This document shows positions 1 to 5,248 of a DNA stretch of 26,512 nucleotides, piece by piece. The notes beneath the pieces were generated by a model. The model ran no database searches, was not told where the DNA came from, and saw only the letters and a list, made by a program, of their open reading frames with translations. This DNA is from a virus, in IMG/VR virus record IMGVR_UViG_3300023179_008318, positions 1 to 26,512 of that record; one strand, written 5' to 3'. Positions within the stretch are counted from its first letter, which is position 1, and each line of letters opens with the position of its first letter. Both the position numbers and the translations under genes were made by a program.

Positions 1-121
1 GCCCCGCGTGGTGAAGTCGGTCCAGAGGTCGTTCGGCCACATGGACTACCTGGACTTCGGGTTCGAGGACGGAACCTGGATCTCCGTGTGGAAGACCACC
101 CACCTCACCGTCGTGCGGTGA
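1..121 (+). CDS. 3' end of an unidentified small gene (5' truncated by window edge)
   Basis: An open frame enters from the left edge (codons in phase with base 2) and stops at TGA 119-121, leaving 39 residues. The visible part alternates aromatic and acidic residues (YLDFGFEDGTWISVWKTT), which suggests a beta-rich fold. Its stop codon is the first three bases of the first repeated leader, the same arrangement seen at the next genes, so it belongs to this mini-gene array. I do not recognise a family. Confidence 0.5.
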   Translation, partial: PRVVKSVQRSFGHMDYLDFGFEDGTWISVWKTTHLTVVR

Positions 122-153
122 AAAGTTCAACTAGAAAGTGATAGGGTAGAACC
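119..153 (+). promoter_or_regulatory. Repeated intergenic leader, copy 1 of 4
   Basis: A 35-base gap that begins with the previous stop codon (tgaaaagttc), has a gaaag core, and ends gggtagaacc directly before ATGGA. It is nearly identical in layout to 238-273, 485-519 and 628-662. The AGGGTAGA part could act as a weak Shine-Dalgarno site; the rest is unexplained and could be a promoter, an RNA-processing site or a bound RNA element. Confidence 0.55.
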
Positions 154-240
154 ATGGAAACCTTCACGACCATCGCCCAGTTCATCTCGGTCATCATCCT
201 CGGGGTCCTCGGCGTCACGACTCTCATCGTCACGAAGTGA
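154..240 (+). CDS. 28-residue single-pass membrane peptide
   Basis: An ATG right after the repeated leader opens a 28-codon frame. After METFTTIAQ the rest is almost entirely hydrophobic (Ile, Leu, Val, Gly), ending LIVTK, so one transmembrane helix is predicted. The first nine codons are nearly the same as those of the gene at 520 (METFTAITQ), which implies duplication of leader plus gene start. The conserved leader and the tight fit between leaders support it as real despite its size. Function unknown; small phage membrane peptides can act in lysis timing or superinfection control, but nothing here shows that. Confidence 0.5.
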   Translation: METFTTIAQFISVIILGVLGVTTLIVTK

Positions 241-273
241 AAAGTTCCCCTTTCGAAAGGTTAAGGTAGAACC
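238..273 (+). promoter_or_regulatory. Repeated intergenic leader, copy 2 of 4
   Basis: Thirty-six bases starting with the stop codon of the 154 gene (tgaaaagttc), with a gaaaggttaaggtagaacc end abutting ATGGAA. AAGGTAGA is the best candidate ribosome-binding site of the four copies. Confidence 0.55.
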
Positions 274-483
274 ATGGAACGTGATCCGCTTGACATCATC
301 AACGATTTGCTCCACCTCGACCTGGTGCAGACGATCAGGGGAGATGAACACAAGGGTCGGTGTCCTGATAGCGAATCAGGGGGTACCTCCACCTTGTACC
401 TAAACGCGGCGGAGTGCAAGGTTCTGTCAAGGGCCTTTTCTCGTGCGTCCGAGGTTCTTTCCCACGGTCGAAAGCTGTACTGA
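274..483 (+). CDS. 69-residue hypothetical protein
   Basis: The ATG follows leader copy 2 immediately and the frame ends at TGA 481-483. The product is soluble and mixed in charge: an N-terminal helical stretch (DPLDIINDLLHLDLVQTI), a Gly/Ser-rich middle, and a C-terminal helix with SRAFSRASEVL. No membrane segment, metal-binding Cys pair or known catalytic motif is visible. I do not recognise it. Confidence in the frame comes from the conserved leader and codon use matching its neighbours. Confidence 0.55.
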   Translation: MERDPLDIINDLLHLDLVQTIRGDEHKGRCPDSESGGTSTLYLNAAECKVLSRAFSRASEVLSHGRKLY

Positions 484-484
484 G

Positions 485-519
485 TGAAAATTTCATCCTC
501 GAAAGGGTAGTATAGGACC
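485..519 (+). promoter_or_regulatory. Repeated intergenic leader, copy 3 of 4
   Basis: Thirty-five bases, tgaaaatttc ... gaaagggtagtataggacc, directly before ATGGAAACC. Here the leading tga lies one base after the real stop codon (481-483) rather than being the stop itself, so the element is conserved independently of its use as a stop codon. Confidence 0.5.
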
Positions 520-630
520 ATGGAAACCTTCACGGCCATCACCCAGCGCAAGTCCTGCGACCTGAGATCCTACGAGAGCTACACCCGGAAGTACATCGAC
601 CGGTGGCTGGCGGCGAACGTCTGGGCGTGA
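520..630 (+). CDS. 36-residue basic/aromatic peptide
   Basis: Opens with METFTAITQ, almost the same start as the gene at 154, then diverges completely into a Tyr- and Arg-rich, probably helical peptide (SYESYTRKYIDRWLAANVW). The shared start with a different body suggests that leader plus first ~9 codons was duplicated and joined to another frame. The stop codon forms the start of leader copy 4. No function can be assigned. Confidence 0.45.
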   Translation: METFTAITQRKSCDLRSYESYTRKYIDRWLAANVWA

Positions 631-662
631 AAAGTCACGACTGAAAAGGATAAGGTAGGACC
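628..662 (+). promoter_or_regulatory. Repeated intergenic leader, copy 4 of 4
   Basis: Thirty-five bases starting with the stop codon of the 520 gene (tgaaaagtca), then a gaaaaggataaggtaggacc end before ATGGAAGAC. AAGGTAGG is a plausible Shine-Dalgarno sequence. Confidence 0.55.
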
Positions 663-863
663 ATGGAAGACGAGGTCGTGTGGCTCCTCAGCAAGGGTGA
701 CCACGTCGCGACGTTCAGGTCCCTCCCCTCGGGTGAGGTGGTCTACACCATCGCGGCGTGCGGAAAGGTAGAGTGGTCGGGCACCGTGAGCAAGGAGCTC
801 GCCCGGTGCACGTGGGACAACCTGAGGGGCATGGGCTACACCCCCATCCCCAGCGACACCTGA
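663..863 (+). CDS. 66-residue hypothetical protein
   Basis: Starts at the ATG abutting leader copy 4 and stops at TGA 861-863. Two or three beta strands are likely in the first half (VVWLLSKGDHVATFRSL, GEVVYTIAACGKVEW), followed by a short helix (KELARCTWDNLRGMGY). This resembles a compact alpha/beta domain. It is the last gene of the leader-linked array; the next gene at 992 has a different upstream sequence. Family not recognised. Confidence 0.55.
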   Translation: MEDEVVWLLSKGDHVATFRSLPSGEVVYTIAACGKVEWSGTVSKELARCTWDNLRGMGYTPIPSDT

Positions 864-991
864 CAGGAGACACACCTTCGACATCAAGGAACTCGCATCT
901 CTGATCACCGACGTTTGGAACGAAGTGGTACGATGCCCTCTTTGAGCCCGTGACCCGCTCGCAGGTAACCTCCAACCCCCAGGATAGATCC
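864..991 (+). other. Intergenic stretch with a start-less open frame
   Basis: A good Shine-Dalgarno-like CAGGAGA (864-870) is followed by an open frame of 22 codons ending at TGA 943-945, but it has no ATG, GTG or TTG start. Either the start codon was lost or the purine stretch is incidental. A GTG at 950 is in frame with the next gene, but the ATG at 992, preceded by AGGATAG, is the better start. Confidence 0.25.
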
Positions 992-1606
992 ATGGCGAAG
1001 AAGATCGAGACTCCCGAGTTGCCCTCCCCCAAGCTCACCCTCACCGTCGCCCTGCCTCCCCTCGTGGAGCCCGACCCGCCCGTGGATCCCGACAACGATC
1101 TCGCTGCGGCCCTCGCTCCCCCGACGGCGAAGAACAAACCCGACATCTCCCGCCTCCCCGACGCGGTGCTGGAGGGCAAGCCCATCTTCGCCCGGGGCGA
1201 TCGGATCGTGATCGAGCGCTACAACGGCATCCTCGGGGGCAACCCCTACCTCGACACGAAGACCTACCTCGTCAACTCCGTCGACCTCGAGACGGGGAGG
1301 GTGACGCTCTTCGATGAGACCCTCCTCCAGCATGCCACCGACAACTGGAAGGGTGGACTCGCCCGGGGTCAGCTCTACAAGTTCGCTCACGGCCTCAACG
1401 TCTCCACGAAGCGGAAGCGCGGTCGTCCCCGGAAGAACCCTGTGGCTCCCCCCGCCGCGGCAGCTCCCCCGGGGGAGAAGAAGAAGCGGGGCCGTCCGAA
1501 GGGCAGCAAGAACCGCCCGCGGGAGGAAGTGAAGGCCGACCGGGTCGCGTCGGCTGCAGCTCGTGCGGCGAAGAAGAGCACTCCTAAGGCACGGAGGGGA
1601 GCGTAA
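992..1606 (+). CDS. AT-hook DNA-binding protein with central beta-barrel-like domain
   Basis: The 204-residue product has three parts. Residues ~1-60 are Pro-rich and probably disordered. Residues ~65-135 form a beta-rich segment (PIFARGDRIVIERYNGIL, then TYLVNSVDLETGRVTLFDE) like a small SH3-type barrel. The C-terminal tail is very basic and contains two AT-hook cores, KRGRPRKNP and KKRGRPKGSKN, followed by Ala/Lys-rich sequence. AT-hooks bind the minor groove of AT-rich DNA, so a chromatin-like or DNA-bridging role is inferred. The ATG at 992 was chosen over an in-frame GTG at 950 because AGGATAG precedes it. Its TAA overlaps the next ATG (TAATG). Confidence 0.7.
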   Translation: MAKKIETPELPSPKLTLTVALPPLVEPDPPVDPDNDLAAALAPPTAKNKPDISRLPDAVLEGKPIFARGDRIVIERYNGILGGNPYLDTKTYLVNSVDLETGRVTLFDETLLQHATDNWKGGLARGQLYKFAHGLNVSTKRKRGRPRKNPVAPPAAAAPPGEKKKRGRPKGSKNRPREEVKADRVASAAARAAKKSTPKARRGA

Positions 1607-1851
1607 TGGTCACACCCTGTGATGCTGTTGACCTCGTCCCGGGCGGGAGAGCGGTGAGCTGGAAGCTCAAGGCAGTGGAAGACGTCGTCCCGGGGGACGT
1701 TCTGAAGACATGCGGCCTCGTGGTAGGGTCGAGACGCTCACGGTCCGGGCGCTACATCGACGTGCACGTCCTCATGCACGACGGGAGTCTTCACTATCGG
1801 TGCTTCCCAGCGGGGCAGCACGTCTCAGTCCTCGCGACGGGGGAGGCGTGA
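1606..1851 (+). CDS. 81-residue beta-barrel-like hypothetical protein
   Basis: Translationally coupled to the AT-hook gene: its ATG shares one base with the upstream TAA. The sequence carries VVPGDVL near residue 28 and a late strand pair (DVHVLMHDGSLHYRCF), a layout like the small PGD-type SH3-like proteins further along the window. A role linked to the AT-hook protein is inferred only from coupling. The stop overlaps the GTG of the next gene (GTGA). Confidence 0.6.
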   Translation: MVTPCDAVDLVPGGRAVSWKLKAVEDVVPGDVLKTCGLVVGSRRSRSGRYIDVHVLMHDGSLHYRCFPAGQHVSVLATGEA

Positions 1852-2120
1852 GCGCGCGCCCGCAGCATCCCCCGCTGGGCTCCCTGTGGGTCCATCCGGC
1901 AGGTGCGCTGATGACGATCCTCGGAATCACACCGTCGGAGAGGGAGGAGACGTCGGTCGCGCGTGCCTGGGACGTGACGTACGCCCTGGGGGGAGAGATC
2001 AGGACCGTGCCCGTGGACGACTGGGTGTGGAACTTCGAGCGCCTCGAGCCCCGATGGTCCCTCATCGAGACACCCAAACTCAAAAAACCCCGGCGTTTTA
2101 CTAGCTTCCCCCCGGGCTAG
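1848..2120 (+). CDS. 90-residue hypothetical protein, GTG start, coupled
   Basis: I place the start at GTG 1848 because it overlaps the upstream TGA as GTGA; the same frame is open further upstream but inside the previous gene. The body has strands GSLWVHPAGALMTILGI and RAWDVTYALGGEIRTVP, followed by a Trp-rich end (DDWVWNFERL), again compatible with an SH3-like barrel. The last codons run through the first copy of a 23-base direct repeat (2081-2104), so the C-terminal KKPRRFTS is encoded by repeat sequence and may be a recent extension. Confidence 0.5.
   Translation: MSARPQHPPLGSLWVHPAGALMTILGITPSEREETSVARAWDVTYALGGEIRTVPVDDWVWNFERLEPRWSLIETPKLKKPRRFTSFPPG
2081..2104 (+). repeat. Direct repeat, copy 1 (AAAACCCCGGCGTTTT core)
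   Basis: This copy (six A's, then ccccggcgttttactag) recurs at 2208-2230 with one A fewer. The core reads AAAAC-C-CC-GG-C-GTTTT, a near-palindrome with one C.C mismatch, so it could be a protein-binding site or a weak hairpin. It lies in the end of the 1848 gene. Confidence 0.6.
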
Positions 2121-2207
2121 GGCGCGCCCACCTCAGATCACGCCCGCCTCCAACCCTCCCCTCTCACGGTGGTGCGAGGTGGACACGAGGGCGAGAGAGC
2201 AAATCTT

Positions 2208-2230
2208 CAAAAACCCCGGCGTTTTACTAG
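2208..2230 (+). repeat. Direct repeat, copy 2
   Basis: Second copy of the element at 2081-2104, 127 bases downstream, inside the non-coding stretch. The conserved part is aaaaaccccggcgttttac followed by tag. Confidence 0.6.
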
Positions 2231-2518
2231 GGTGCGCCGGGGGGAGGGTGAGTCTCAGAGGGGTGCCCGGGACCCAGAGTCCCCCAGAGTGCTGCAGAGC
2301 AGCAGGGAGGGCGACGGGATCCCAATTAGCGCCGGGGAGGGTCGAGCGGGTGGGGAGCGAGTGCCGGTGTCGCGCGGGAGAGCAGCTTCGGTGAGCTCGA
2401 GCGAGATCGCGAGCGATTTTGTGGGAGAGCCTGAACAAAGGCGCCCCGACCCCCACAGATCCCCTCTCCACCCCCAGCTGGGCTTTCACCCGGTTTAGCC
2501 CCCAGTCCATGCACCGCA

Positions 2519-2542
2519 GGGCGTGGCCACATGGCCACGCCC
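2519..2542. repeat. Perfect 11-base inverted repeat (hairpin)
   Basis: The arms gggcgtggcca and tggccacgccc are separated by two bases, so the DNA could extrude a cruciform or an RNA could form a very stable stem. No T-run follows on either strand, so it is not a typical intrinsic terminator; a two-fold protein binding site is equally likely. It sits 66 bases before the ART start codon. Confidence 0.6.
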
Positions 2543-2607
2543 CCCGCGCGACAGAGCAGCTTTGATCCCCGTCGTGCGAGAAGTGAGGCGGGGGCATACT
2601 TAAGTGC

Positions 2608-3309
2608 ATGGTGACGAGACGTGAGTTGATCGAGAGGGTGTACGAAAGACTCCTACGGGAGGGTGACCGGAGGGCAGGGGCGGCCGCCGCGGAGTGGGGC
2701 GACTGGCTCTTCGGGGACCAGCGGGGACACGCCGAGGAGCCCAACACCCCCGAGGAGAACGCCGCCTATCTGTCCCTGCAGAGGTACGTCACGAATAACG
2801 TCGTGATGCCCACGGACGTGCGGGATCGTCTCGCGGGGGCGCTGCGGCGGGGCGACTACCCAGAGATCCTCCACGAGCCCCGCGACGAGTACCTGTTCCG
2901 GGGGATGCAGATGGACAGAGACCAGTTCACTCGGATCACGGGGTTGTCCACAGCACGGGGTGCTCCCAAGAGTGCTCCCGTGTCTGTCGTGCTTCGGCCT
3001 CGGTCCGGGGGCTCTGTCACGTCCTGGACCTCTAAGTGGTACAGGGCGGGAGAGTTCGGAGAGCGGCAGTCGAGGGGGCAGACCCACCACGTGGGAGTCA
3101 TCTGGATCGCTCGCCCCTCTGACAACCCTGGCGTCTTCTTGTCGGGTCCTGACGGGTTCTACTCTCTCCCCGGTGAGTTCAAGAGGTTCACCTTCGAGGC
3201 TGAGTCTATCGCCCTGGGACCCGTCACCACCTGTGGCGTCGTCTGGGAGGAGTACGACGTCCCTGAGGGATTCCCTACGTCTTTCGATCCCTCTCTCTTG
3301 TCCCGCTGA
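2608..3309 (+). CDS. Putative ADP-ribosyltransferase with capsid-targeting-like N-terminus
   Basis: The 233-residue product begins MVTRRELIERVYERLLREGD, a basic amphipathic helix ending L-R-E-G, which fits the [L/I]xE rule of T4-type prohead proteases. The rest carries the order of motifs of R-S-E class ADP-ribosyltransferases: YLFRGM with Arg98, SVTSWTS with Ser139/Thr141/Ser142, and FEAES with the ExE pair Glu197/Glu199. The same features recur in the gene at 20748, including a shared EAE..xLGPV block. Family knowledge: T4 Alt is a capsid-borne ART injected with DNA to modify host RNA polymerase. That this protein does the same is inference. The target is unknown, and whether NAD is the substrate is untested. 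Start ATG 2608 gives the full tag. Confidence 0.6.
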   Translation: MVTRRELIERVYERLLREGDRRAGAAAAEWGDWLFGDQRGHAEEPNTPEENAAYLSLQRYVTNNVVMPTDVRDRLAGALRRGDYPEILHEPRDEYLFRGMQMDRDQFTRITGLSTARGAPKSAPVSVVLRPRSGGSVTSWTSKWYRAGEFGERQSRGQTHHVGVIWIARPSDNPGVFLSGPDGFYSLPGEFKRFTFEAESIALGPVTTCGVVWEEYDVPEGFPTSFDPSLLSR

Positions 3310-3364
3310 TTTTGTTTGTCCGCCCGGCGTGCAAAGGTGGCGACTGTGACGTTATGGTTGATCC

Positions 3365-3580
3365 ATGGCCGTCACACAGAAGCAGATGCAGGACACGATC
3401 GACAAGTACGTCTCGAACCCGAGCATGTGGATGCTCGCCGCAGGAGACATCGCAGCCTGGGCAGAGGGTGCACCGGACGACGAGTGGGGCACTCGGGAGC
3501 AGCACTACCCCGGGTGGACTCCCAGCGACTTCTCCCGAATCTACGACGAGGTGATGAGACGGCGGGGAGGTTGGGCTTGA
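3365..3580 (+). CDS. 71-residue hypothetical protein
   Basis: ATG 3365 opens a 71-codon frame with a sensible mixed composition: a helical N-terminus (TQKQMQDTIDKYVSN), an Asp/Glu/Trp-rich middle (AAWAEGAPDDEWG), and a basic helix (FSRIYDEVMRRRGGW). No membrane segment or known motif is visible. Its stop overlaps the TTG start of the next gene (TTGA), which suggests co-translation. Other frames across this stretch read as low-complexity shadows. Confidence 0.55.
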   Translation: MAVTQKQMQDTIDKYVSNPSMWMLAAGDIAAWAEGAPDDEWGTREQHYPGWTPSDFSRIYDEVMRRRGGWA

Positions 3581-3723
3581 AGCGCCTCGCGCTACTAGTC
3601 ACACTGGTCGCCCGAGCCTGTGCACCTCCACCTCCTGCACCTCAGACACCCAAGAAGCATGTGCCGCTGCCGGAACCTCCTCCTGCTGACGGAATCATGT
3701 TCGTGCCTGCGAAAAGACGGTGA
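3577..3723 (+). CDS. 48-residue proline-rich probable lipoprotein (Rz1-like candidate)
   Basis: I choose TTG 3577 because it overlaps the upstream stop (TTGA) and sits seven bases after GGGGAGG. The product begins MKRLALLVTLVARAC, a short signal peptide ending in a Cys that could be lipidated (the box VARAC is imperfect because of Arg). A short mature part follows, rich in Pro (APPPPAPQTP, PLPEPPP). Tiny Pro-rich lipoproteins are typical of Rz1-type outer spanins, but no inner-spanin partner with a signal anchor and coiled coil is visible next to it, so the assignment is tentative. Confidence 0.45.
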   Translation: MKRLALLVTLVARACAPPPPAPQTPKKHVPLPEPPPADGIMFVPAKRR

Positions 3724-3726
3724 TCT

Positions 3727-3939
3727 GTGAAGCGGGGTGACATGATACGTTGCAGCGCTGCTATCATGCGGAATGATGACGGAAAGGTCTTCTCTCATCT
3801 AAGAGACAATTCTGTCATACTCGTCCTCGAAGTCAAGCACGACGTCGCTCGTGTCATTACACAGGGCGGAACCGTCGGCTGGTTGTATTGGACGGCTCCT
3901 GGGTGGCGACATCACAACATCTGGGAGGAGATCACATGA
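3727..3939 (+). CDS. Small SH3-like family protein (PGD/GWxx family)
   Basis: A GTG start gives MKRGDMIRC, the N-terminal [PR]GD-[LMI] motif of the family that recurs through this window. A strand pair NSVILVLEV and ARVITQGGTVGWLYW follows, matching the C-terminal V..xxG..GWl motif. Seventy residues, no catalytic residues. It heads a chain of overlapping genes: its TGA overlaps the next ATG (ATGA at 3936). Function unknown; a compact beta-barrel is inferred from the strand pattern. Confidence 0.6.
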   Translation: MKRGDMIRCSAAIMRNDDGKVFSHLRDNSVILVLEVKHDVARVITQGGTVGWLYWTAPGWRHHNIWEEIT

Positions 3940-4134
3940 GGCCAGGCAACGTATATCGATTTGATGACAACGCATAGCAACTTTGTGTGGGTGACAGCCT
4001 CACTGGGTGTACCACGGCATGACACTTACTGGCGTGTATTGATAGCAGATGAGCTGGTGTGGCTGGAACACTATTCCCTCACGGACGCTGTCTTGGGTCA
4101 CGTGAACAAAGTCTACACGATGGGAATAATATGA
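3936..4134 (+). pseudogene. SH3-like family gene broken by a +1 frameshift
   Basis: ATG 3936 (ATGA overlap with the previous gene) starts MRPGNVYRFDD and hits TAG 3975-3977 after 13 codons. From ATG 3964 the next frame reads on through VWVTASLG, DTYWRVLIADELVW and HVNKVYTM to TGA 4132-4134, which overlaps the next ATG. N-terminal motif, spacing and both coupled ends show these two frames are one family gene interrupted by one extra base near 3964-3977. A true frameshift, programmed frameshifting or an assembly error are all possible. Confidence 0.5.
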
Positions 4135-4334
4135 AACCAGGAGACCTCGTGAGAGGAAACAACGGGCTTCCGGGATATCCCATACTGGGAATCATCGTAA
4201 GTGAGTCTCCTCGTACGAATACGTGGGGTGGCAAAGTGATACGTTGGTGGTGGGTCCTCACCGTCGACGGTCGGCTAGAACAAGAAGTTGAAGGATACAT
4301 GGAAATCATTCAAAAGAGGGAGACAGAAACATGA
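4131..4334 (+). CDS. Small SH3-like family protein (MKPGDLV start)
   Basis: ATG 4131 overlaps the preceding stop as ATGA and gives MKPGDLVRGN, the canonical family start. The same frame is open further upstream but without the motif. A Gly/Pro-rich loop, then the strands ILGIIVSES and IRWWWVLTVDG follow; the usual GW motif is replaced by LEQEVEGYMEII. 67 residues. The stop overlaps the start of the Ntn-hydrolase gene (ATGA at 4331), so four genes in a row are translationally coupled. Confidence 0.65.
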   Translation: MKPGDLVRGNNGLPGYPILGIIVSESPRTNTWGGKVIRWWWVLTVDGRLEQEVEGYMEIIQKRETET

Positions 4335-4879
4335 CATGCATCGTAGGTGTTGTTGACGGTAAGAACGTGTGGCTCGGCGGGGACTCTGCCGGCACAGCTG
4401 GTGATTTGTCTAGGACTATCATCAAGGATCCGAAAGTGTTTGTTAGGGGAGACGTCGGGTTCGGCGTCTGTGGATCCCCCAAAGTAATGGACGCGCTAGC
4501 GCATGCCATCGAGCTACCAAAGCAGAAGACGGGCTCAGATCGCTCCTTCCTCGTAGGAGAGTTAGTGCCAGCCATCCGAAGAGGCCTCAAGAAGCTCGAT
4601 GCTGTCATGAAACACCCTGTGCACGGAACTTTGTTTGAAGGCTCAATTCTGATTGCTTACCGAGGCTGTTTATACAATCTAGAGTCAAACTTTCAGCTCA
4701 TTCAGGCGGCAAATGGGACGGACGCAATCGGAAGTGGTGGAGAGCTCGCCCGTGGATCGCTGCAGTCATCTAAGAGCGTCAGAGACCCAAAGCAGCGTAT
4801 CATCACAGCTCTAGAAGCTGCTACAGAAGGCAACGCCGGTGTTGCACCGCCGTATGTTGTCGTCGCAGTCAAGGGTTGA
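4331..4879 (+). CDS. Ntn-hydrolase, proteasome-beta/HslV-like fold
   Basis: The 182-residue product starts MTCIVGVVDGKNVWLGGDSAG. In the proteasome/HslV family the initiator Met is removed and Thr becomes the nucleophile; here Thr2 would be that residue and Asp18 falls exactly 17 residues into the mature chain, as in HslV. Lys35 in KDPKVF is the likely Lys33 equivalent, one residue shifted. The strands GFGVCGSP and later GTDAIGSGGELARG fit the family core. There is no propeptide and no ATPase partner nearby, so it may be a self-contained peptidase or amidase. Substrate unknown. It lies at the end of the ATGA-coupled chain. Confidence 0.7.
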   Translation: MTCIVGVVDGKNVWLGGDSAGTAGDLSRTIIKDPKVFVRGDVGFGVCGSPKVMDALAHAIELPKQKTGSDRSFLVGELVPAIRRGLKKLDAVMKHPVHGTLFEGSILIAYRGCLYNLESNFQLIQAANGTDAIGSGGELARGSLQSSKSVRDPKQRIITALEAATEGNAGVAPPYVVVAVKG

Positions 4880-4936
4880 AAGAGACAAGATTGTAAATCC
4901 ACTCGTCAGCTCGCCTATTTATCGAGGAGAGGATGA

Positions 4937-5215
4937 ATGAACTCGTCTATGGCAACTCGTACACCAAAGACACCTGGGTCAAAAGCTCGGGAGTATTGTA
5001 CAGAGTTTCAATTACATAAATCGCAGATGTCGTCTGTAGATTCACGACGGGTCATAGACTATACCTCGCACAGACTAATGCGCTACATAGAAGCTACTAC
5101 TGATGAGCAGCAGCGACAGACTCTTCAGAACCTATTGCAAGACTACAAGGCGGGCAAAGTAGCTATAGCCTGGAAGAGTGGAAAGCCTGTTTGGATGCAA
5201 GTTACGAAAGCATGA
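4937..5215 (+). CDS. 92-residue basic hypothetical protein
   Basis: The start is ATG 4937, just after AGGAGAGG; an ATG four bases earlier (4933) opens only a 28-codon frame. The N-terminus is a Lys/Arg/Thr-rich tail (MATRTPKTPGSKAREYC). A helical core with VIDYTSHRLMRYIEATTDEQQRQTLQNLLQ follows, then the strands VAIAWKSGKPVWMQV. The charged tail plus helices suggest nucleic-acid or protein binding, but no family is recognised. It stands between the Ntn hydrolase and groEL. Confidence 0.6.
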   Translation: MNSSMATRTPKTPGSKAREYCTEFQLHKSQMSSVDSRRVIDYTSHRLMRYIEATTDEQQRQTLQNLLQDYKAGKVAIAWKSGKPVWMQVTKA

Positions 5216-5234
5216 TACAGATCCGCGAGAAGCT

Positions 5235-5241
5235 GTAATAT
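5235..5241 (+). promoter_or_regulatory. Candidate -10-like element GTAATAT before groEL
   Basis: GTAATAT ends seven bases before the groEL ATG, the same element and spacing as at the glycosyltransferase (16637-16643). With no obvious Shine-Dalgarno between, a very short-leader or leaderless transcript is possible. Confidence 0.35.
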
Positions 5242-5248
5242 TCGACAC

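Larger units (their letters stand above)
2121..2607. other. Non-coding GC-rich stretch with repeats
   Basis: No convincing gene on either strand: open frames exist but are low-complexity Arg/Gly/Pro/Ser translations typical of GC-rich non-coding DNA, without a ribosome site. The stretch holds the second direct repeat (2208-2230), many CCC/GGG runs, and a strong 11-base inverted repeat (2519-2542). It separates the left mini-gene array from the ART gene. An origin, a packaging or control region, or a recombination scar are all possible. Confidence 0.5.

Noticed and set aside
170-172. ExE at residues 170-172 of the 20748 protein (positions given in residues) as the ART catalytic pair
   Set aside because: Glu203/Glu205 aligns better with the 2608 protein because both are followed by xxLGPV.
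715-1390. Long minus-strand open frames opposite the 663 and 992 genes
   Set aside because: Gly/Val/Arg/Glu-rich low-complexity translations typical of the antisense of GC-rich genes, with no ribosome sites.
2133-2747. Open frames on both strands across the 2.1-2.6 kb gap
   Set aside because: Arg/Pro/Ser-rich composition, no start signals, and they run through repeats and palindromes; treated as non-coding.
3312-3576. Upstream part of the frame that contains the small lipoprotein
   Set aside because: Overlaps the better 3365 gene and is Arg/His-rich without motifs; only the part from TTG 3577 has a ribosome site and coupling.
4933-5019. 28-codon frame from ATG 4933
   Set aside because: The 92-codon frame from ATG 4937, served by the same AGGAGAGG, is far more plausible.
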